A DNA stretch of 64,000 bases, from the NCBI RefSeq assembly GCF_000422965.1, contig NZ_AUHB01000002.1, positions 186,001 to 250,000 on the forward strand. The letters run 5' to 3'. Under the pieces are notes generated by a model, which saw nothing but the letters and a program-made list of their open reading frames with translations, did no database searches and was not told where the DNA came from. Position 1 is the first letter of the stretch. Each line of letters starts with the position of its first letter. Of the stretch, positions 40,740 to 49,397 are shown in pieces. This stretch comes from Pleomorphomonas oryzae DSM 16300. Lineage in GTDB: Bacteria > Pseudomonadota > Alphaproteobacteria > Rhizobiales > Pleomorphomonadaceae. Position numbers and translations under genes: made by a program.

Positions 40740-40768
40740 CTTCTAGCCGAAAAGAGCCACAGACGCAA
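40740..40768 (-). promoter_or_regulatory. Candidate sigma-70 promoter of rpmI-rplT
   Basis: On the minus strand TTGCGT (40768-40763), 17 bases, TAGAAG (40745-40740). This would start transcription near 40733 and give rpmI a leader of about 190 bases that contains the attenuator-like hairpins. It lies downstream of the infC terminator, which explains how rpmI-rplT could be expressed independently. Confidence 0.45.
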
Positions 40769-40797
40769 GGCGGATTCACCTGCCGCCTTGCCATAAC

Positions 40798-40836
40798 AAA
40801 AAAGGCTCCGGTGCGGCCATGCCGCCCGGAGCCTTT
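40798..40836 (-). terminator. Rho-independent terminator after infC
   Basis: On the minus strand AAAGGCTCCGG (40836-40826) and CCGGAGCCTTT pair, with an inner GCGGC/GCCGC stem, followed by a run of T. It lies just after the infC stop and separates infC from rpmI, which are often co-transcribed in other bacteria. Confidence 0.85.
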
Positions 40837-40850
40837 GGAAAACGGGATGC

Positions 40851-41387
40851 TCAGCGCGGGGCGAGCAGCATCACCATCTGTCGGCCTTCGAGACGCGGCT
40901 CGCTCTCGACCTTGGCGACCGCAACGGTCTCTTCTTTCACCTGCTGCAGAAGCTTGAAGCCGAGATCCTGGTGCGCCATCTCACGACCGCGGAAGCGGAG
41001 CGTCACCTTGACCTTATCGCCTTCCTCGAAGAAGCGCATCATGCTCTTCATCTTCACGGTGTAGTCGTTCGTGTCGATGTTGGGCCGAAGTTTGACTTCT
41101 TTGATTTCGACAATCTTCTGGTTCTTGCGAGCTTCCGATGCCTTTTTCTGGGCTTCGAACTTGTATTTGCCGAAGTCCAGGATCTTGCAGACGGGAGGCG
41201 TCGAATTCGGAGAAATCTCAACGAGGTCGAGGCCGGCCTCGGCGGCGGCGGCTAAGGCGTCGGCGATCGCGACAACGCCGAGGTTGTCACCTTCCTCGCC
41301 GATCAACTGGACCTGAGGGACCCGGATTTCGCGATTGATGCGCGGACCTTCCTTGACGGGGGCGGTGGCTCGGAACGGGCGACGAAT
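40851..41387 (-). CDS. infC: Translation initiation factor IF-3, AUU start
   Basis: IF-3 binds the 30S subunit and checks the start codon-anticodon pair. The protein has the N-domain [16 protein letters not shown], the linker helix [21 protein letters not shown], and the C-domain ending MVMLLAPR. The start is decided by context: an ATT codon at 41387-41385 lies nine bases after GAGGAG (41402-41397), giving 178 residues beginning (M)[13 protein letters not shown], the usual IF-3 length. A GTG at 41423 in the same frame lacks a ribosome-binding site and sits at the predicted transcription start. AUU initiation is the known autoregulatory device of E. coli infC. Confidence 0.93.
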   Translation of the reverse strand: MRRPFRATAPVKEGPRINREIRVPQVQLIGEEGDNLGVVAIADALAAAAEAGLDLVEISPNSTPPVCKILDFGKYKFEAQKKASEARKNQKIVEIKEVKLRPNIDTNDYTVKMKSMMRFFEEGDKVKVTLRFRGREMAHQDLGFKLLQQVKEETVAVAKVESEPRLEGRQMVMLLAPR

Positions 41388-41396
41388 GGCTGTCAA

Positions 41397-41402
41397 CTCC
41401 TC
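41397..41402 (-). promoter_or_regulatory. Ribosome-binding site deciding the AUU start of infC
   Basis: GAGGAG on the minus strand, nine bases before ATT at 41387. There is no ATG, GTG or TTG at a workable distance; the TTG directly adjoining it has no spacing. Confidence 0.75.
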
Positions 41403-41427
41403 TGTTATTTCGGAAACGATCACCGCA

Positions 41428-41455
41428 CGGATATGTCAGCGCCCGACCATGTCAA
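41428..41455 (-). promoter_or_regulatory. Candidate sigma-70 promoter of infC
   Basis: On the minus strand a perfect -35 TTGACA (41455-41450), 16 bases, then TATCCG (41433-41428). Transcription would start near 41421, about 35 bases before the AUU codon. Confidence 0.5.
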
Positions 41456-41708
41456 GGACCTTGATCGTCAAACCGATCGCACCTTTGCAACAGGGGCGCC
41501 ATCCACGGGTGGCCGGCTGTCCTCACGGCGAACCACTTCCTTCCGTGAAGTGCGGACTCGCAAGCTGGACAACGGCCTGAAAATCGTTGGAGAGTGCGAA
41601 AAAGTCAAGGTCGCACACGGCAATTAGCCAGAAATGGGCTAAAGAAGCGGCAGATTGCCTCTGACGCCGGCACGGAGCCGCGTGGGAGGGGACTGGGAGC
41701 GGAGCGAG
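41456..41708. other. Gap between infC promoter and the alpha/beta hydrolase gene
   Basis: With the infC leader this makes a gap of about 320 bases between genes. Beyond the infC promoter I see no convincing ORF, repeat or RNA. GGGAG followed by GGAG directly before 41709 serves as the ribosome-binding site of the hydrolase. Confidence 0.6.
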
Positions 41709-42464
41709 ATGGTGGATCGGCCGATCAACATCACCATGCCGGACGATGGGCGGATCATTCGCGGCCTTGTCCAGGATGGCGCTGGCCCGACCATAGTCTG
41801 GCTCGGTGGCTTTCGGTCCGACATGACCGGCGCCAAGGCGGAAGCTGTGGCTGCCTGGGGCCGCCAGCACGGCCGCAAGGTGGTGCGTTTCGATTATTCC
41901 GGACATGGCGGCTCGGACGGCGCTTTTGAGGACGGCCGCATCGGCCGCTGGTTCGCCGAGGCGAAAGCGGTGATCGCTGCCGAAGCTGGCCCCGAGTTCG
42001 TCGTGGTCGGCTCGTCGATGGGCGGTTGGATGGCGCTGCTTCTGGCGCGCGAACATCGCGCCGGTCTCAAGGGGGCAGTTCTCGTCGCGCCGGCGCCCGA
42101 CTTTACCGAGAAGCTTTTCTATCCGGCGTTACCACCTGACGTACGCGCCCGTGTCGACGTCGGGGAAACCATCGAAGTACCAGGCGAATATGGCAGCTCG
42201 GCCTATCGGCTCACGGCCGATTTCTTCCGCGATGGTGCCAAGCACAATCTTCTCGATGCACCGCTTCGCCTTGGCGTGCCGGTGATCATCATTCAGGGCA
42301 TGGCCGATACATCGGTGCCCTATCTGCATGCGCAGCGCATCGTCGACCGCCTCGTTGATGACGACGTGGTGCTGACCTTGGTGAAAGACGGCGATCATCG
42401 GCTGTCGCGGCCGACGGACATTGCGCTCCTTCTCGATGCGGTCAGCCGCGTGACCGACGAGTGA
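41709..42464 (+). CDS. Alpha/beta hydrolase
   Basis: A 251-residue serine hydrolase of the alpha/beta fold. The oxyanion region IVWLGGFRSDMTG, the strand RFDYSGHGGSDG, the nucleophile elbow VVGSSMGGWMALL, a candidate acid in IIIQGMADTSVPY and the histidine in KDGDHRLSR complete a catalytic triad. It resembles small esterases of the ABHD10 kind, but the substrate is unknown. It starts at ATG 41709 and is divergent from infC. Confidence 0.85.
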   Translation: MVDRPINITMPDDGRIIRGLVQDGAGPTIVWLGGFRSDMTGAKAEAVAAWGRQHGRKVVRFDYSGHGGSDGAFEDGRIGRWFAEAKAVIAAEAGPEFVVVGSSMGGWMALLLAREHRAGLKGAVLVAPAPDFTEKLFYPALPPDVRARVDVGETIEVPGEYGSSAYRLTADFFRDGAKHNLLDAPLRLGVPVIIIQGMADTSVPYLHAQRIVDRLVDDDVVLTLVKDGDHRLSRPTDIALLLDAVSRVTDE

Positions 42465-42603
42465 GGCTCAAAGCCGCGCCAATACGCGTTTATTCCAGCG
42501 TGATCCCGAGGGTTTTTTGCGACTAAAGGATTACCTTGCGGTCCTCGCATGATAGAAGGCCGCCATGGCAACGGTGTTCTCCCCTGAACCGGCGAGGTCG
42601 GAC

Positions 42604-43416
42604 ATGTCGGACATGAAGCTTGTAGTCGTTGGCGCCGGCGGACGCATGGGGCGCACGCTGGTGCGCACCATCTCCGAAACCACAGGCGTGACGGTGCACG
42701 CGGCCATTGAGCGCGAGGGCAGCCCGCTGATCGGCGAGGATGCTGGAGTCCTGGCCGGCATCGGCGAGATTGGCGTGCCGCTGACGAGCGATGCGCTCGC
42801 GGCCGTGGTTGGCGCCGAAGGCATTCTCGATTTCACTACGCCGGCCTCCACCGTGGATTTTGCTGAGCTGGCCGCTCAGGCGCGCATCGTCCACGTCATC
42901 GGCACCACCGGCTGCTCGGCCGACGACGAGGCGAAGATCGATGCCGCGGCGCGTCACGCGACGGTCGTCAAGTCCGGCAACATGAGCGTCGGCGTCAATC
43001 TCCTCGCCTTGCTGGTCGAACAGGCCGCCCGAGTGCTCGGGCCGGAATTCGATGTCGAAGTCCTGGAAATGCACCATCGCCACAAGGTGGATGCGCCTTC
43101 CGGCACGGCGTTGCTGCTTGGTGAGGCTGCGGCGCGTGGCCGCAATATCAAGCTCGACGACTATGCTGTCCGTTCCCGCGACGGCTACACCGGCCCGCGT
43201 CCGCAGGGCGCCATAGGCTTTGCCACGCTGCGCGGCGGTTCGGTGGTCGGTGAACACACGGTCTATCTGGCCGGCGCCGGCGAGCGGCTGGAACTGAGGC
43301 ATGTCGCTGAGGATCGGGGACAGTTTGCCAAGGGGGCGGTGCGTGCCGCGCTCTGGGCGCGCGGCCGCAAGCCAGGCCGCTATGACATGGCCGACGTGCT
43401 CGGTTTCAAGGATTGA
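42604..43416 (+). CDS. dapB: 4-hydroxy-tetrahydrodipicolinate reductase
   Basis: DapB makes tetrahydrodipicolinate for lysine and meso-DAP (peptidoglycan) synthesis. The NAD(P)H-binding start [39 protein letters not shown], and the catalytic region [19 protein letters not shown] are intact. I choose ATG 42604 (270 residues, six bases after GAGG); an in-frame ATG at 42565 with AAGG upstream is possible. gpmA follows on the same strand. Confidence 0.96.
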   Translation: MSDMKLVVVGAGGRMGRTLVRTISETTGVTVHAAIEREGSPLIGEDAGVLAGIGEIGVPLTSDALAAVVGAEGILDFTTPASTVDFAELAAQARIVHVIGTTGCSADDEAKIDAAARHATVVKSGNMSVGVNLLALLVEQAARVLGPEFDVEVLEMHHRHKVDAPSGTALLLGEAAARGRNIKLDDYAVRSRDGYTGPRPQGAIGFATLRGGSVVGEHTVYLAGAGERLELRHVAEDRGQFAKGAVRAALWARGRKPGRYDMADVLGFKD

Positions 43417-43524
43417 TGAAATTCCGGCTGCGCCTCCGATACGGGGCGATGGCCGGTTGCTGAACGCTCCGGAGTCGATGGTTGGTTCCGGCCCGCAATG
43501 AAACGATCAACTGGAGAAAAGCCT

Positions 43525-44145
43525 ATGAGCCGCATTCTGGTCCTCGTCCGCCACGGCCAGTCCGAGTGGAACCTGCTCAACCTGTTCACCGGCTGGAAGG
43601 ATCCTGACCTCACCGCCCAGGGCGTCAAGGAAGCCACCGCCGCCGGTACCCGCCTCAAGGCGCTCGGCTACAAGTATGACATCGCCTACACTTCGGTTCT
43701 GACGCGCGCTCAGCACACGCTGAACCTCATCCTTGGCGAAGTCGGCCAGCCCGGCCTCAAGACCATCAAGGATCAGGCCCTCAACGAGCGCGATTATGGC
43801 GAGCTGACCGGCCTCAACAAGGACGACGCTCGCAAGAAGTGGGGCGAGGAGCAGGTGCACATTTGGCGCCGCTCGTTCGACGTTCCGCCTCCGGGCGGCG
43901 AGAGCCTGAAGAACACCGCCGAGCGCACGCTGCCCTATTTCAACGTCGAGATCCTGCCGCGCGTCCTCAAGGGTGAGAACGTGCTGGTCGCCGCCCACGG
44001 CAACTCGCTGCGCTCGATCATCATGGACCTTGAGAAGCTGACTGGCGACGAGATCGTCGCTCGCGAGCTCAACACCGGCGAGCCGATCGTCTACGAGCTC
44101 AACGAAGACGGTTCGATCAAGTCGAAGAAGGTTCTGTCGGCCTGA
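43525..44145 (+). CDS. gpmA: 2,3-bisphosphoglycerate-dependent phosphoglycerate mutase
   Basis: The 206-residue glycolytic enzyme interconverts 3- and 2-phosphoglycerate through a phosphohistidine. [16 protein letters not shown] holds the active histidine; [29 protein letters not shown] and [11 protein letters not shown] are family motifs. GGAG lies about nine bases before ATG 43525. It is slightly shorter than the 250-residue E. coli enzyme, as is usual in this order. A terminator follows. Confidence 0.96.
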   Translation: MSRILVLVRHGQSEWNLLNLFTGWKDPDLTAQGVKEATAAGTRLKALGYKYDIAYTSVLTRAQHTLNLILGEVGQPGLKTIKDQALNERDYGELTGLNKDDARKKWGEEQVHIWRRSFDVPPPGGESLKNTAERTLPYFNVEILPRVLKGENVLVAAHGNSLRSIIMDLEKLTGDEIVARELNTGEPIVYELNEDGSIKSKKVLSA

Positions 44146-44167
44146 TCGCTGGCAGCTTGATAAAAAG

Positions 44168-44205
44168 CGAAACGCCGCGATGGTTTCCCGTCGCGGCGTT
44201 TTCGT
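44168..44205 (+). terminator. Rho-independent terminator after gpmA
   Basis: AAACGCCGCGA (44170-44180) pairs with TCGCGGCGTTT (44191-44201) around a ten-base loop, followed by TTCGTTTC. It lies between convergent gpmA and the ada-like gene and may serve both. Confidence 0.85.
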
Positions 44206-44222
44206 TTCTGAAGGGATGAGGC

Positions 44223-45188
44223 TCAGCCTCTTTCCATCTCGGCGCCCTCGAGGCGGCGCGCCAGACCCGTTTCCCAGCCGAGAATGGCCTTCTTGCGCGT
44301 AAGGCCCCAGTGGTAGCCGCAGAGATCGCCTTCGCGGCCGAGCACGCGGTGGCAGGGCACCACGAAGGAGAGGGGGTTTCGACCGACCGCCGAACCGACG
44401 GCTCGCGCCGCGTTGGGGTTGCCGATATGGCGGGCGATGTCCGAATAGGTCGTCGCCTTGCCGAGCGGGATTCGCAGCAGCGTTTCCCAGACGCGGACTT
44501 CGAAGTCGGAGCCGATGAACACCAGCCGGATCGGCCGGTCCTGTGACCATACCGTCGGATCGAACACCTGCCGCGCATAAGGCGCGGTCACCGCCTCGTC
44601 CTGAACGTAGGTGGCGGCCGGCCAGCGAGCCGACATATCGCGGAAGGCCTTCTGCTCCTCGCCCGGGTCGGCGAAGGCTATACCGGCAAGCCCCCGGTCG
44701 GTGGCCATCACCAGTGCCGTGCCGAAGGGCGAGTTATGGAAGCCGTAGGCAACGGTGACGCCCGCTCCCCGCGCCTTGTAGGCGCCTGGGCTCATGGCCT
44801 CGTGGGTGACGAAGAGATCATGCAACCGGCCCGGCCCGGACAGCCCGACCTCATAGGCGGTGTCGAGGATCGACGACGACTGGTCGAGCATCCGCCGCGC
44901 TTCGTCGAGGGTCAGCGCCTGCACGAAAGCCTTGGGCGTCAGACCGGCCCAACGGGTGAACAGGCGGTGAAGGTGGCCGGCATCGGTGCCGACGGCGGCG
45001 GCGATTGTTTCGAGCTCCGGCTGGTCGCGCCAGCGTTCGGAGATGAACTGAATGGTGTCGCGCACGAGGACATAGTCGCTGTGGTCGCGATCGAGGGTTA
45101 CCTCTCCCGCCATCCGCAGTCCCTCGTGCAGCCAGCTCGCCGACATCGGCGGCGAGGTGAGGTTGTCTGTGAGCGTAATGGCGTCCAT
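44223..45188 (-). CDS. Ada-like protein: AraC helix-turn-helix plus O6-methylguanine-DNA methyltransferase
   Basis: The 321-residue protein has an AraC-type DNA-binding domain (LETIAAAVGTDAGHLHRLFTRWAGLTPKAF region, about residues 55-135) fused to a methyltransferase domain with the acceptor cysteine in FVVPCHRVLG, preceded by GKATTYSDIARHIG. The zinc/methyl-phosphotriester sensor domain of E. coli Ada is missing, so activation by phosphotriester repair is not expected. I start at ATG 45188 because GGAGG lies five bases upstream; ATG 45203 overlaps that site. Confidence 0.92.
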   Translation of the reverse strand: MDAITLTDNLTSPPMSASWLHEGLRMAGEVTLDRDHSDYVLVRDTIQFISERWRDQPELETIAAAVGTDAGHLHRLFTRWAGLTPKAFVQALTLDEARRMLDQSSSILDTAYEVGLSGPGRLHDLFVTHEAMSPGAYKARGAGVTVAYGFHNSPFGTALVMATDRGLAGIAFADPGEEQKAFRDMSARWPAATYVQDEAVTAPYARQVFDPTVWSQDRPIRLVFIGSDFEVRVWETLLRIPLGKATTYSDIARHIGNPNAARAVGSAVGRNPLSFVVPCHRVLGREGDLCGYHWGLTRKKAILGWETGLARRLEGAEMERG

Positions 45189-45377
45189 CGCGTCCTCCAT
45201 CAAGGGTGCGATGCGAAGTTAGGGAGCGAAGGGCATTCCAACCACCCGATTTTCGCACACGGCGAGAAAAAGCGCAAAAAAAGCGTCGCGGATTGCCGGA
45301 AAGCGACGCTGCTGACTCTGTCGGGTGTCAAATTTGGCTATAGAAAGTGGCATTGCGCCTTGTCCGGAGTGTTCCCC

Positions 45378-46085
45378 GTGCCGAGAAAGCCTGCCATTGC
45401 CCCATCCGAGGATATCGATCAACCCATTCCGCCGACGCGGCCTATGAGCCCTGCGGAAATCGAGGAATTGTTCGCCACCTTCCAGAAGGCCAACCCCGAA
45501 CCGAAGGGCGAACTCCACGCCGTCAACCCTTATACGCTGCTGGTCGCCGTGGCCTTGTCCGCCCAGACCACCGACGCTGGCGTCAACAAGGCTACGCGGC
45601 CGCTGTTCGAAACGATCGATACGCCGGAGAAGATGCTGGCGCTCGGTGAGGACCGCCTCAGGGAGGCCATCAAGACGATTGGCCTTTATCGCAACAAGGC
45701 GAAGAACGTGATCGCCTTGTCGGAAATACTCGTGCGCGAGCATGGTGGTGAAGTGCCGCGCGACCGGGCGGCGCTGGAAGCCTTGCCGGGCGTCGGCCGC
45801 AAGACGGCGAACGTCGTTCTCAACATAGCCTTCGGCGAGCCGACCATCGCTGTCGATACCCATGTGTTCCGCGTTGCCAACCGGCTGGGCCTTGCCCCCG
45901 GCCGGACGCCGATCGAGGTTGAGCTCGGTCTTGAGAAGGTGGTGCCGAAAGCCTACCTCCAGCACGCCCATCATTGGCTCATTCTGCACGGTCGCTATGT
46001 TTGCAAGGCACGGCGGCCCGAGTGCGAACGCTGCATTGTCGCCGACCTCTGCCGGAGCCCGGAAAAGCGGCTGCCGATGATGTAA
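45378..46085 (+). CDS. nth: Endonuclease III (DNA glycosylase/AP lyase)
   Basis: Nth removes oxidised pyrimidines and cuts at abasic sites. The helix-hairpin-helix with catalytic lysine (LPGVGRKTANVVL), the catalytic aspartate (VDTHVFRVANRLG) and the [4Fe-4S] cysteines (C-x6-C-x2-C-x5-C: CKARRPECERCIVADLC) are all present. The start is taken at GTG 45378 (235 residues), nine bases after GGAG; upstream in-frame sequence is not family-like. It is divergent from the ada-like gene, making a small DNA-repair pair. Confidence 0.95.
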   Translation: MPRKPAIAPSEDIDQPIPPTRPMSPAEIEELFATFQKANPEPKGELHAVNPYTLLVAVALSAQTTDAGVNKATRPLFETIDTPEKMLALGEDRLREAIKTIGLYRNKAKNVIALSEILVREHGGEVPRDRAALEALPGVGRKTANVVLNIAFGEPTIAVDTHVFRVANRLGLAPGRTPIEVELGLEKVVPKAYLQHAHHWLILHGRYVCKARRPECERCIVADLCRSPEKRLPMM

Positions 46086-46088
46086 CGC

Positions 46089-46116
46089 AAAAGCCCCACC
46101 GTTGCCGGTGGAGCTT
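46089..46116 (-). terminator. Terminator between nth and the nitroreductase
   Basis: On the minus strand AAGCTCCACCG-GCAA-CGGTGGGGCTT, with one bulge-like mismatch, followed by TTTGCG. It lies between convergent genes and probably serves the nitroreductase; the plus-strand tail is less T-rich. Confidence 0.6.
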
Positions 46117-46139
46117 CATCATTGCCGATCCCGCGACGA

Positions 46140-46733
46140 TCAGGCGATGCGGGCATATTCGTCGAATGAAAGGCGCGGCAGGCGCGGGAACAGCGATGAC
46201 TTGTCGCCGTAGCCCAGATTGATCACCAGGAAGGTCTTGATGCGGCTGTTGGGGAAGAACGCCGCGTCGATGGCAGCGGCATCGAAACCGGCCATCGGAC
46301 CGACGTCGAGACCCAGCGCCCGCGCCGCCGTGGTCAGGTAACCGACCTGCAGCGAGGCCGAGCGCAGCGCCGAGAACTGCAGCCGCTCGTCGGGCGAGCC
46401 GGCGTACCACGACCGGGCATCGGCGTGCGGGAAGGTCTTCGGCAGGTTTTCGTAGAAATCGAGGTCATAGCCGGCAATGACGGACACTGGCGCGGTTTTC
46501 GTCTTGGCCTGGTTGCCCGGCGCCATCGCGGTCAGCAGCTTTTCCTTGGCCTCGGGCGACTTCACGAACACGAAACGACCGGGCAGGGTGTTCGCCTCGG
46601 TAGGGCCAAGGCTGGTGAGTTCGGCCAGCGTCTTCAGCGTTTCGTCGGTCACTGGCTTGTCGAGAAAGCCGTTGTAAGAGCGGCCGTCGCGAAACAGGCG
46701 GTCGAGGGTGTCGTCGGCAAGAAGAGCGGACAT
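46140..46733 (-). CDS. Nitroreductase-family FMN protein (RutE/HadB type)
   Basis: A 197-residue flavoprotein. FRDGRSYNGFLDKPVTDETL, SLGPTEANTLPGRFVFV, SASLQVGYLTTAARALGLDVGPM and FLVINLGYGD fit the RutE/HadB-like branch, which includes malonic semialdehyde reductase of pyrimidine degradation. No other rut gene is nearby, so the substrate is open. FMN-dependent reduction is inferred from the family. Confidence 0.85.
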   Translation of the reverse strand: MSALLADDTLDRLFRDGRSYNGFLDKPVTDETLKTLAELTSLGPTEANTLPGRFVFVKSPEAKEKLLTAMAPGNQAKTKTAPVSVIAGYDLDFYENLPKTFPHADARSWYAGSPDERLQFSALRSASLQVGYLTTAARALGLDVGPMAGFDAAAIDAAFFPNSRIKTFLVINLGYGDKSSLFPRLPRLSFDEYARIA

Positions 46734-46931
46734 TGGAAAGCCTTTCGGGGAGAGACAAGCGAATTCGCTCCCGATCTAGGTCCCGCCTACGCGCTCGAAT
46801 AGTCTGCGATCGACTAACAAATTGTTCGATAGAAGTGGCCAATGAAGGAAATCGGCGGGCTATTACCCGTCGCTCACGAACTTTTCACGGCATCTTGATG
46901 GCAGTTCGGACGCCACACCTTCAAAATGACA

Positions 46932-46956
46932 ACGCCGCCGGCAGGACCGGCGGCGT
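46932..46956 (-). terminator. Hairpin/terminator after nfuA
   Basis: ACGCCGCCGG (46932-46941) and CCGGCGGCGT (46947-46956) form a perfect ten-base-pair stem. On the minus strand it is followed by TGTCATTTTG, a weak T-rich tail, so it probably terminates nfuA. Confidence 0.6.
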
Positions 46957-46982
46957 GTGGCTGTAGCCCTTGGCGGGATCAA

Positions 46983-47537
46983 TCAGGCGACGGCCCGCAC
47001 CTCGCGCACGTCCGGCAGGAAGTGACGCAGCAGGTTCTGGATGCCGTTCCGGAGCGTCGCCGTCGAGGACGGGCAGCCGGCGCAGGCGCCGCGCATGTTG
47101 AGGTAGACGATCCCGTCCTTGTAGGCGCGGAAGGTGATATCGCCGCCGTCGGCCGCAACGGCCGGACGCACGCGCGTGTCGAGCAGTTCCTTGATCGACG
47201 ACACCGTCTCGGCATCGGCCGGGTCAAAGTCCTCGGCGCCAGCCGTCGTCTCGACGTTCGTCAGGATCGGCGCGCCGGACATGAAGTGTTCCATGATGAC
47301 GCCGAGCACTGCGGGCTTCAGATGCGCCCAATCGCCATCCTTGCTGGTCACCGTGATGAAATCGGCGCCGAAGAATACGCCGGTCACCTCGGGAATTTCG
47401 AACAGCGCGCCGGCGAGCGGCGAAACGGTCGCCTGTTCGGCGGTCAGAAATTCGCGCGGGCTGCCTTCGAGGACGACCCGCCCGGGCAGGAATTTCAGCG
47501 TAGCCGGATTGGGCGTGGACTCGGTCTGGATGAACAT
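46983..47537 (-). CDS. nfuA: NfuA-type iron-sulfur cluster carrier
   Basis: The 184-residue protein has an N-terminal Nfu domain (FIQTESTPNPATLKFLPG) and a C-terminal NifU-like domain with the cluster-binding CxxC (GACAGCPSSTATL). It carries [4Fe-4S] clusters to target enzymes; endonuclease III nearby is one Fe-S protein. The start is ATG 47537 with GAGGAG upstream. It belongs to the conserved murJ-trpS-usp-nfuA run. Confidence 0.93.
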   Translation of the reverse strand: MFIQTESTPNPATLKFLPGRVVLEGSPREFLTAEQATVSPLAGALFEIPEVTGVFFGADFITVTSKDGDWAHLKPAVLGVIMEHFMSGAPILTNVETTAGAEDFDPADAETVSSIKELLDTRVRPAVAADGGDITFRAYKDGIVYLNMRGACAGCPSSTATLRNGIQNLLRHFLPDVREVRAVA

Positions 47538-47657
47538 CGTGTGGGGCTCCTCAGGCTCGCCTGATTGGAACAAATCTAAACTTGATCTTTAGAGGATAGT
47601 TCTGACTTTGCAAATGAACAATCAGTGAACCTGCGGACATAAATCGTTTGGGCTGAA

Positions 47658-48155
47658 TCAGGCGACGGCGGCAATGTCCTCGTCGCTCATGTCGCCGGGG
47701 ACGATGGTTACCGGAATGGGGAAGGGCGGCCCCGAGCGCGCGGCCACCGAGGTGACCAGAGGCCCCGGCCCCTCGGTACCAATGCCGGCCGCCAGTACCA
47801 GGATGGCGATGTCGCGATCCTCCTCGATCAGCCGATGGATCTCTTCGGCCGCCTGTCCCTCGCGAATGATCAACTCGGCCTCGATGTTGGCGGCGAACGC
47901 ATGCACGCGCTCGGCCGTGCCGGCGAGCCGCTGCCGTGCCTCATCCATTGCCTCGGCCCGCATAACCTCCTCGACGCCTCGCCAGTGCTGGAAGTCGCCG
48001 GGGGGGATGACATAGAGCAGAACCAGGCCACCGGAAGTATGCCGGGCGCGCGTTGCCGCGTAGACCACCGCCCGGTCGCATTCGGGCGTGTCGTCGATGA
48101 CGCAGAGGAACTTGCGGCGGTGGCCCTCTTCGCGGGCGAGGCGGCGTGAAACCAT
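47658..48155 (-). CDS. Universal stress protein, UspA family
   Basis: A 165-residue single Usp domain: KFLCVIDDTPECDRAVVYAA at the start, LVLLYVIPP, and IAILVLAAGIGTEGPGPLV in the nucleotide-site region, although the classic G-2x-G-9x-G(S/T) ATP motif is not clear. It may be a non-ATP-binding member. It lies between trpS and nfuA, as in related genomes. The function is unknown beyond stress association. Confidence 0.85.
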   Translation of the reverse strand: MVSRRLAREEGHRRKFLCVIDDTPECDRAVVYAATRARHTSGGLVLLYVIPPGDFQHWRGVEEVMRAEAMDEARQRLAGTAERVHAFAANIEAELIIREGQAAEEIHRLIEEDRDIAILVLAAGIGTEGPGPLVTSVAARSGPPFPIPVTIVPGDMSDEDIAAVA

Positions 48156-48170
48156 GGCGTGAGACTAGCA

Positions 48171-48204
48171 GAAGGCCGGCGGCGGGCAAGCCGCGCCGGC
48201 CTTC
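48171..48204 (-). other. GC-rich hairpin between trpS and usp
   Basis: GAAGGCCGGC (48171-48180) and GCCGGCCTTC (48195-48204) form a perfect ten-base-pair stem around a 14-base interior. No T-run follows on the minus strand, so complete termination is doubtful. Confidence 0.5.
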
Positions 48205-48226
48205 AAGTTTCATCGAGCAGTGGATC

Positions 48227-49279
48227 TCAGCGCCGCTTGCGGCTCTGAATGAAGCCGACGATGTCGCGCACCTCGTCCATCACCTTGCCGGCGATGGCGC
48301 CAGCCCGCTCCGAACCGTCGGCCAGGATGGCGTCGATATGGTCGGGCTCGGCCATCAGCGCCTTCATCCTATCGTTGATCGGCGACAGGACGGACACCGC
48401 GAGATCGGCCAGTGCCGGCTTGAAGGCCGAGAACTGCGACCCGCCATGGTCCTTCAGCACTGCTTCCCTCGTCATGCCCGCCAGCGCGGCGTAGATGGTG
48501 ACGAGGTTGTCGGCGTCCGGACGCTCCTTGAGACCTTCGACCTCGGACGGCAGCGGTTCCGGATCGGTGCGGGCCTTGCGGATCTTCTGGGCGATGGCGT
48601 CGCGGTCGTCGGTCAGGTTGATGCGCGAGTAATCCGAGGGATCGGATTTCGACATCTTCTTGGTGCCGTCGCGCAGGCTCATGACGCGCGGCGCCGGGCC
48701 CTGCGTCAGCGGCTCGGGCAGCGGGAAGTAGCCTTCCTCCGCGCTGTGGCCGTGAGCAACGATCGACGCGGAGAAGTCGTTGTTGAACTTGGTGGCGATG
48801 TCACGCGTGAGTTCGAGATGCTGTTTCTGGTCTTCTCCGACCGGAACATGCGTCGCGCGGTAGACGAGAATGTCGGCCGCCATCAGACTCGGATAGGCGA
48901 ACAGGCCCACCGACACGTTTTCGCGGTCCTTGCCGGCCTTTTCCTTGAACTGCGTCATGCGATTGAGCCAGCCCATGCGGGCGACGCAGTTGAACACCCA
49001 GGCGAGCTCGGCATGCTCTGGCACCTGGCTCTGGTTGAAGACGATGTGAGCCTTCGGATCGATGCCGGCGGCGAGGAAGGCGGCCGTTACTTCGCGGATC
49101 TGACGCCGGAGCTCGAAGGGATCCTGCCAGACGGTGATCGCATGCTCGTCGACGACGCAGTAGATGCAGTCATGTGTCGCCTGCATTTCCACGAAACGCT
49201 TGATGGCGCCGAGATAATTGCCGAGATGGAGATTGCCGGTCGGTTGTACGCCGGAGAAGACAAGAGGCTTGAAAGGCAT
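48227..49279 (-). CDS. trpS: Tryptophanyl-tRNA synthetase
   Basis: The 350-residue class I synthetase begins [27 protein letters not shown], which contains its HIGH-type motif, and has the KMSKS loop ([16 protein letters not shown]). I start at ATG 49279; the open frame continues to 49366, but those residues precede the Rossmann fold and look spurious. It is downstream of murJ. Confidence 0.97.
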   Translation of the reverse strand: MPFKPLVFSGVQPTGNLHLGNYLGAIKRFVEMQATHDCIYCVVDEHAITVWQDPFELRRQIREVTAAFLAAGIDPKAHIVFNQSQVPEHAELAWVFNCVARMGWLNRMTQFKEKAGKDRENVSVGLFAYPSLMAADILVYRATHVPVGEDQKQHLELTRDIATKFNNDFSASIVAHGHSAEEGYFPLPEPLTQGPAPRVMSLRDGTKKMSKSDPSDYSRINLTDDRDAIAQKIRKARTDPEPLPSEVEGLKERPDADNLVTIYAALAGMTREAVLKDHGGSQFSAFKPALADLAVSVLSPINDRMKALMAEPDHIDAILADGSERAGAIAGKVMDEVRDIVGFIQSRKRR

Positions 49280-49397
49280 CGGTTTGGACCCGAGGATAGA
49301 GTGACACGCGCGCCGGTGGTGAAACCGGGCGGGCGGACTTATGAACCTGCCGGGCGGCGACCGCAAGGCGGGAAAGCGGCCTCAGGACGAAAGGCTG

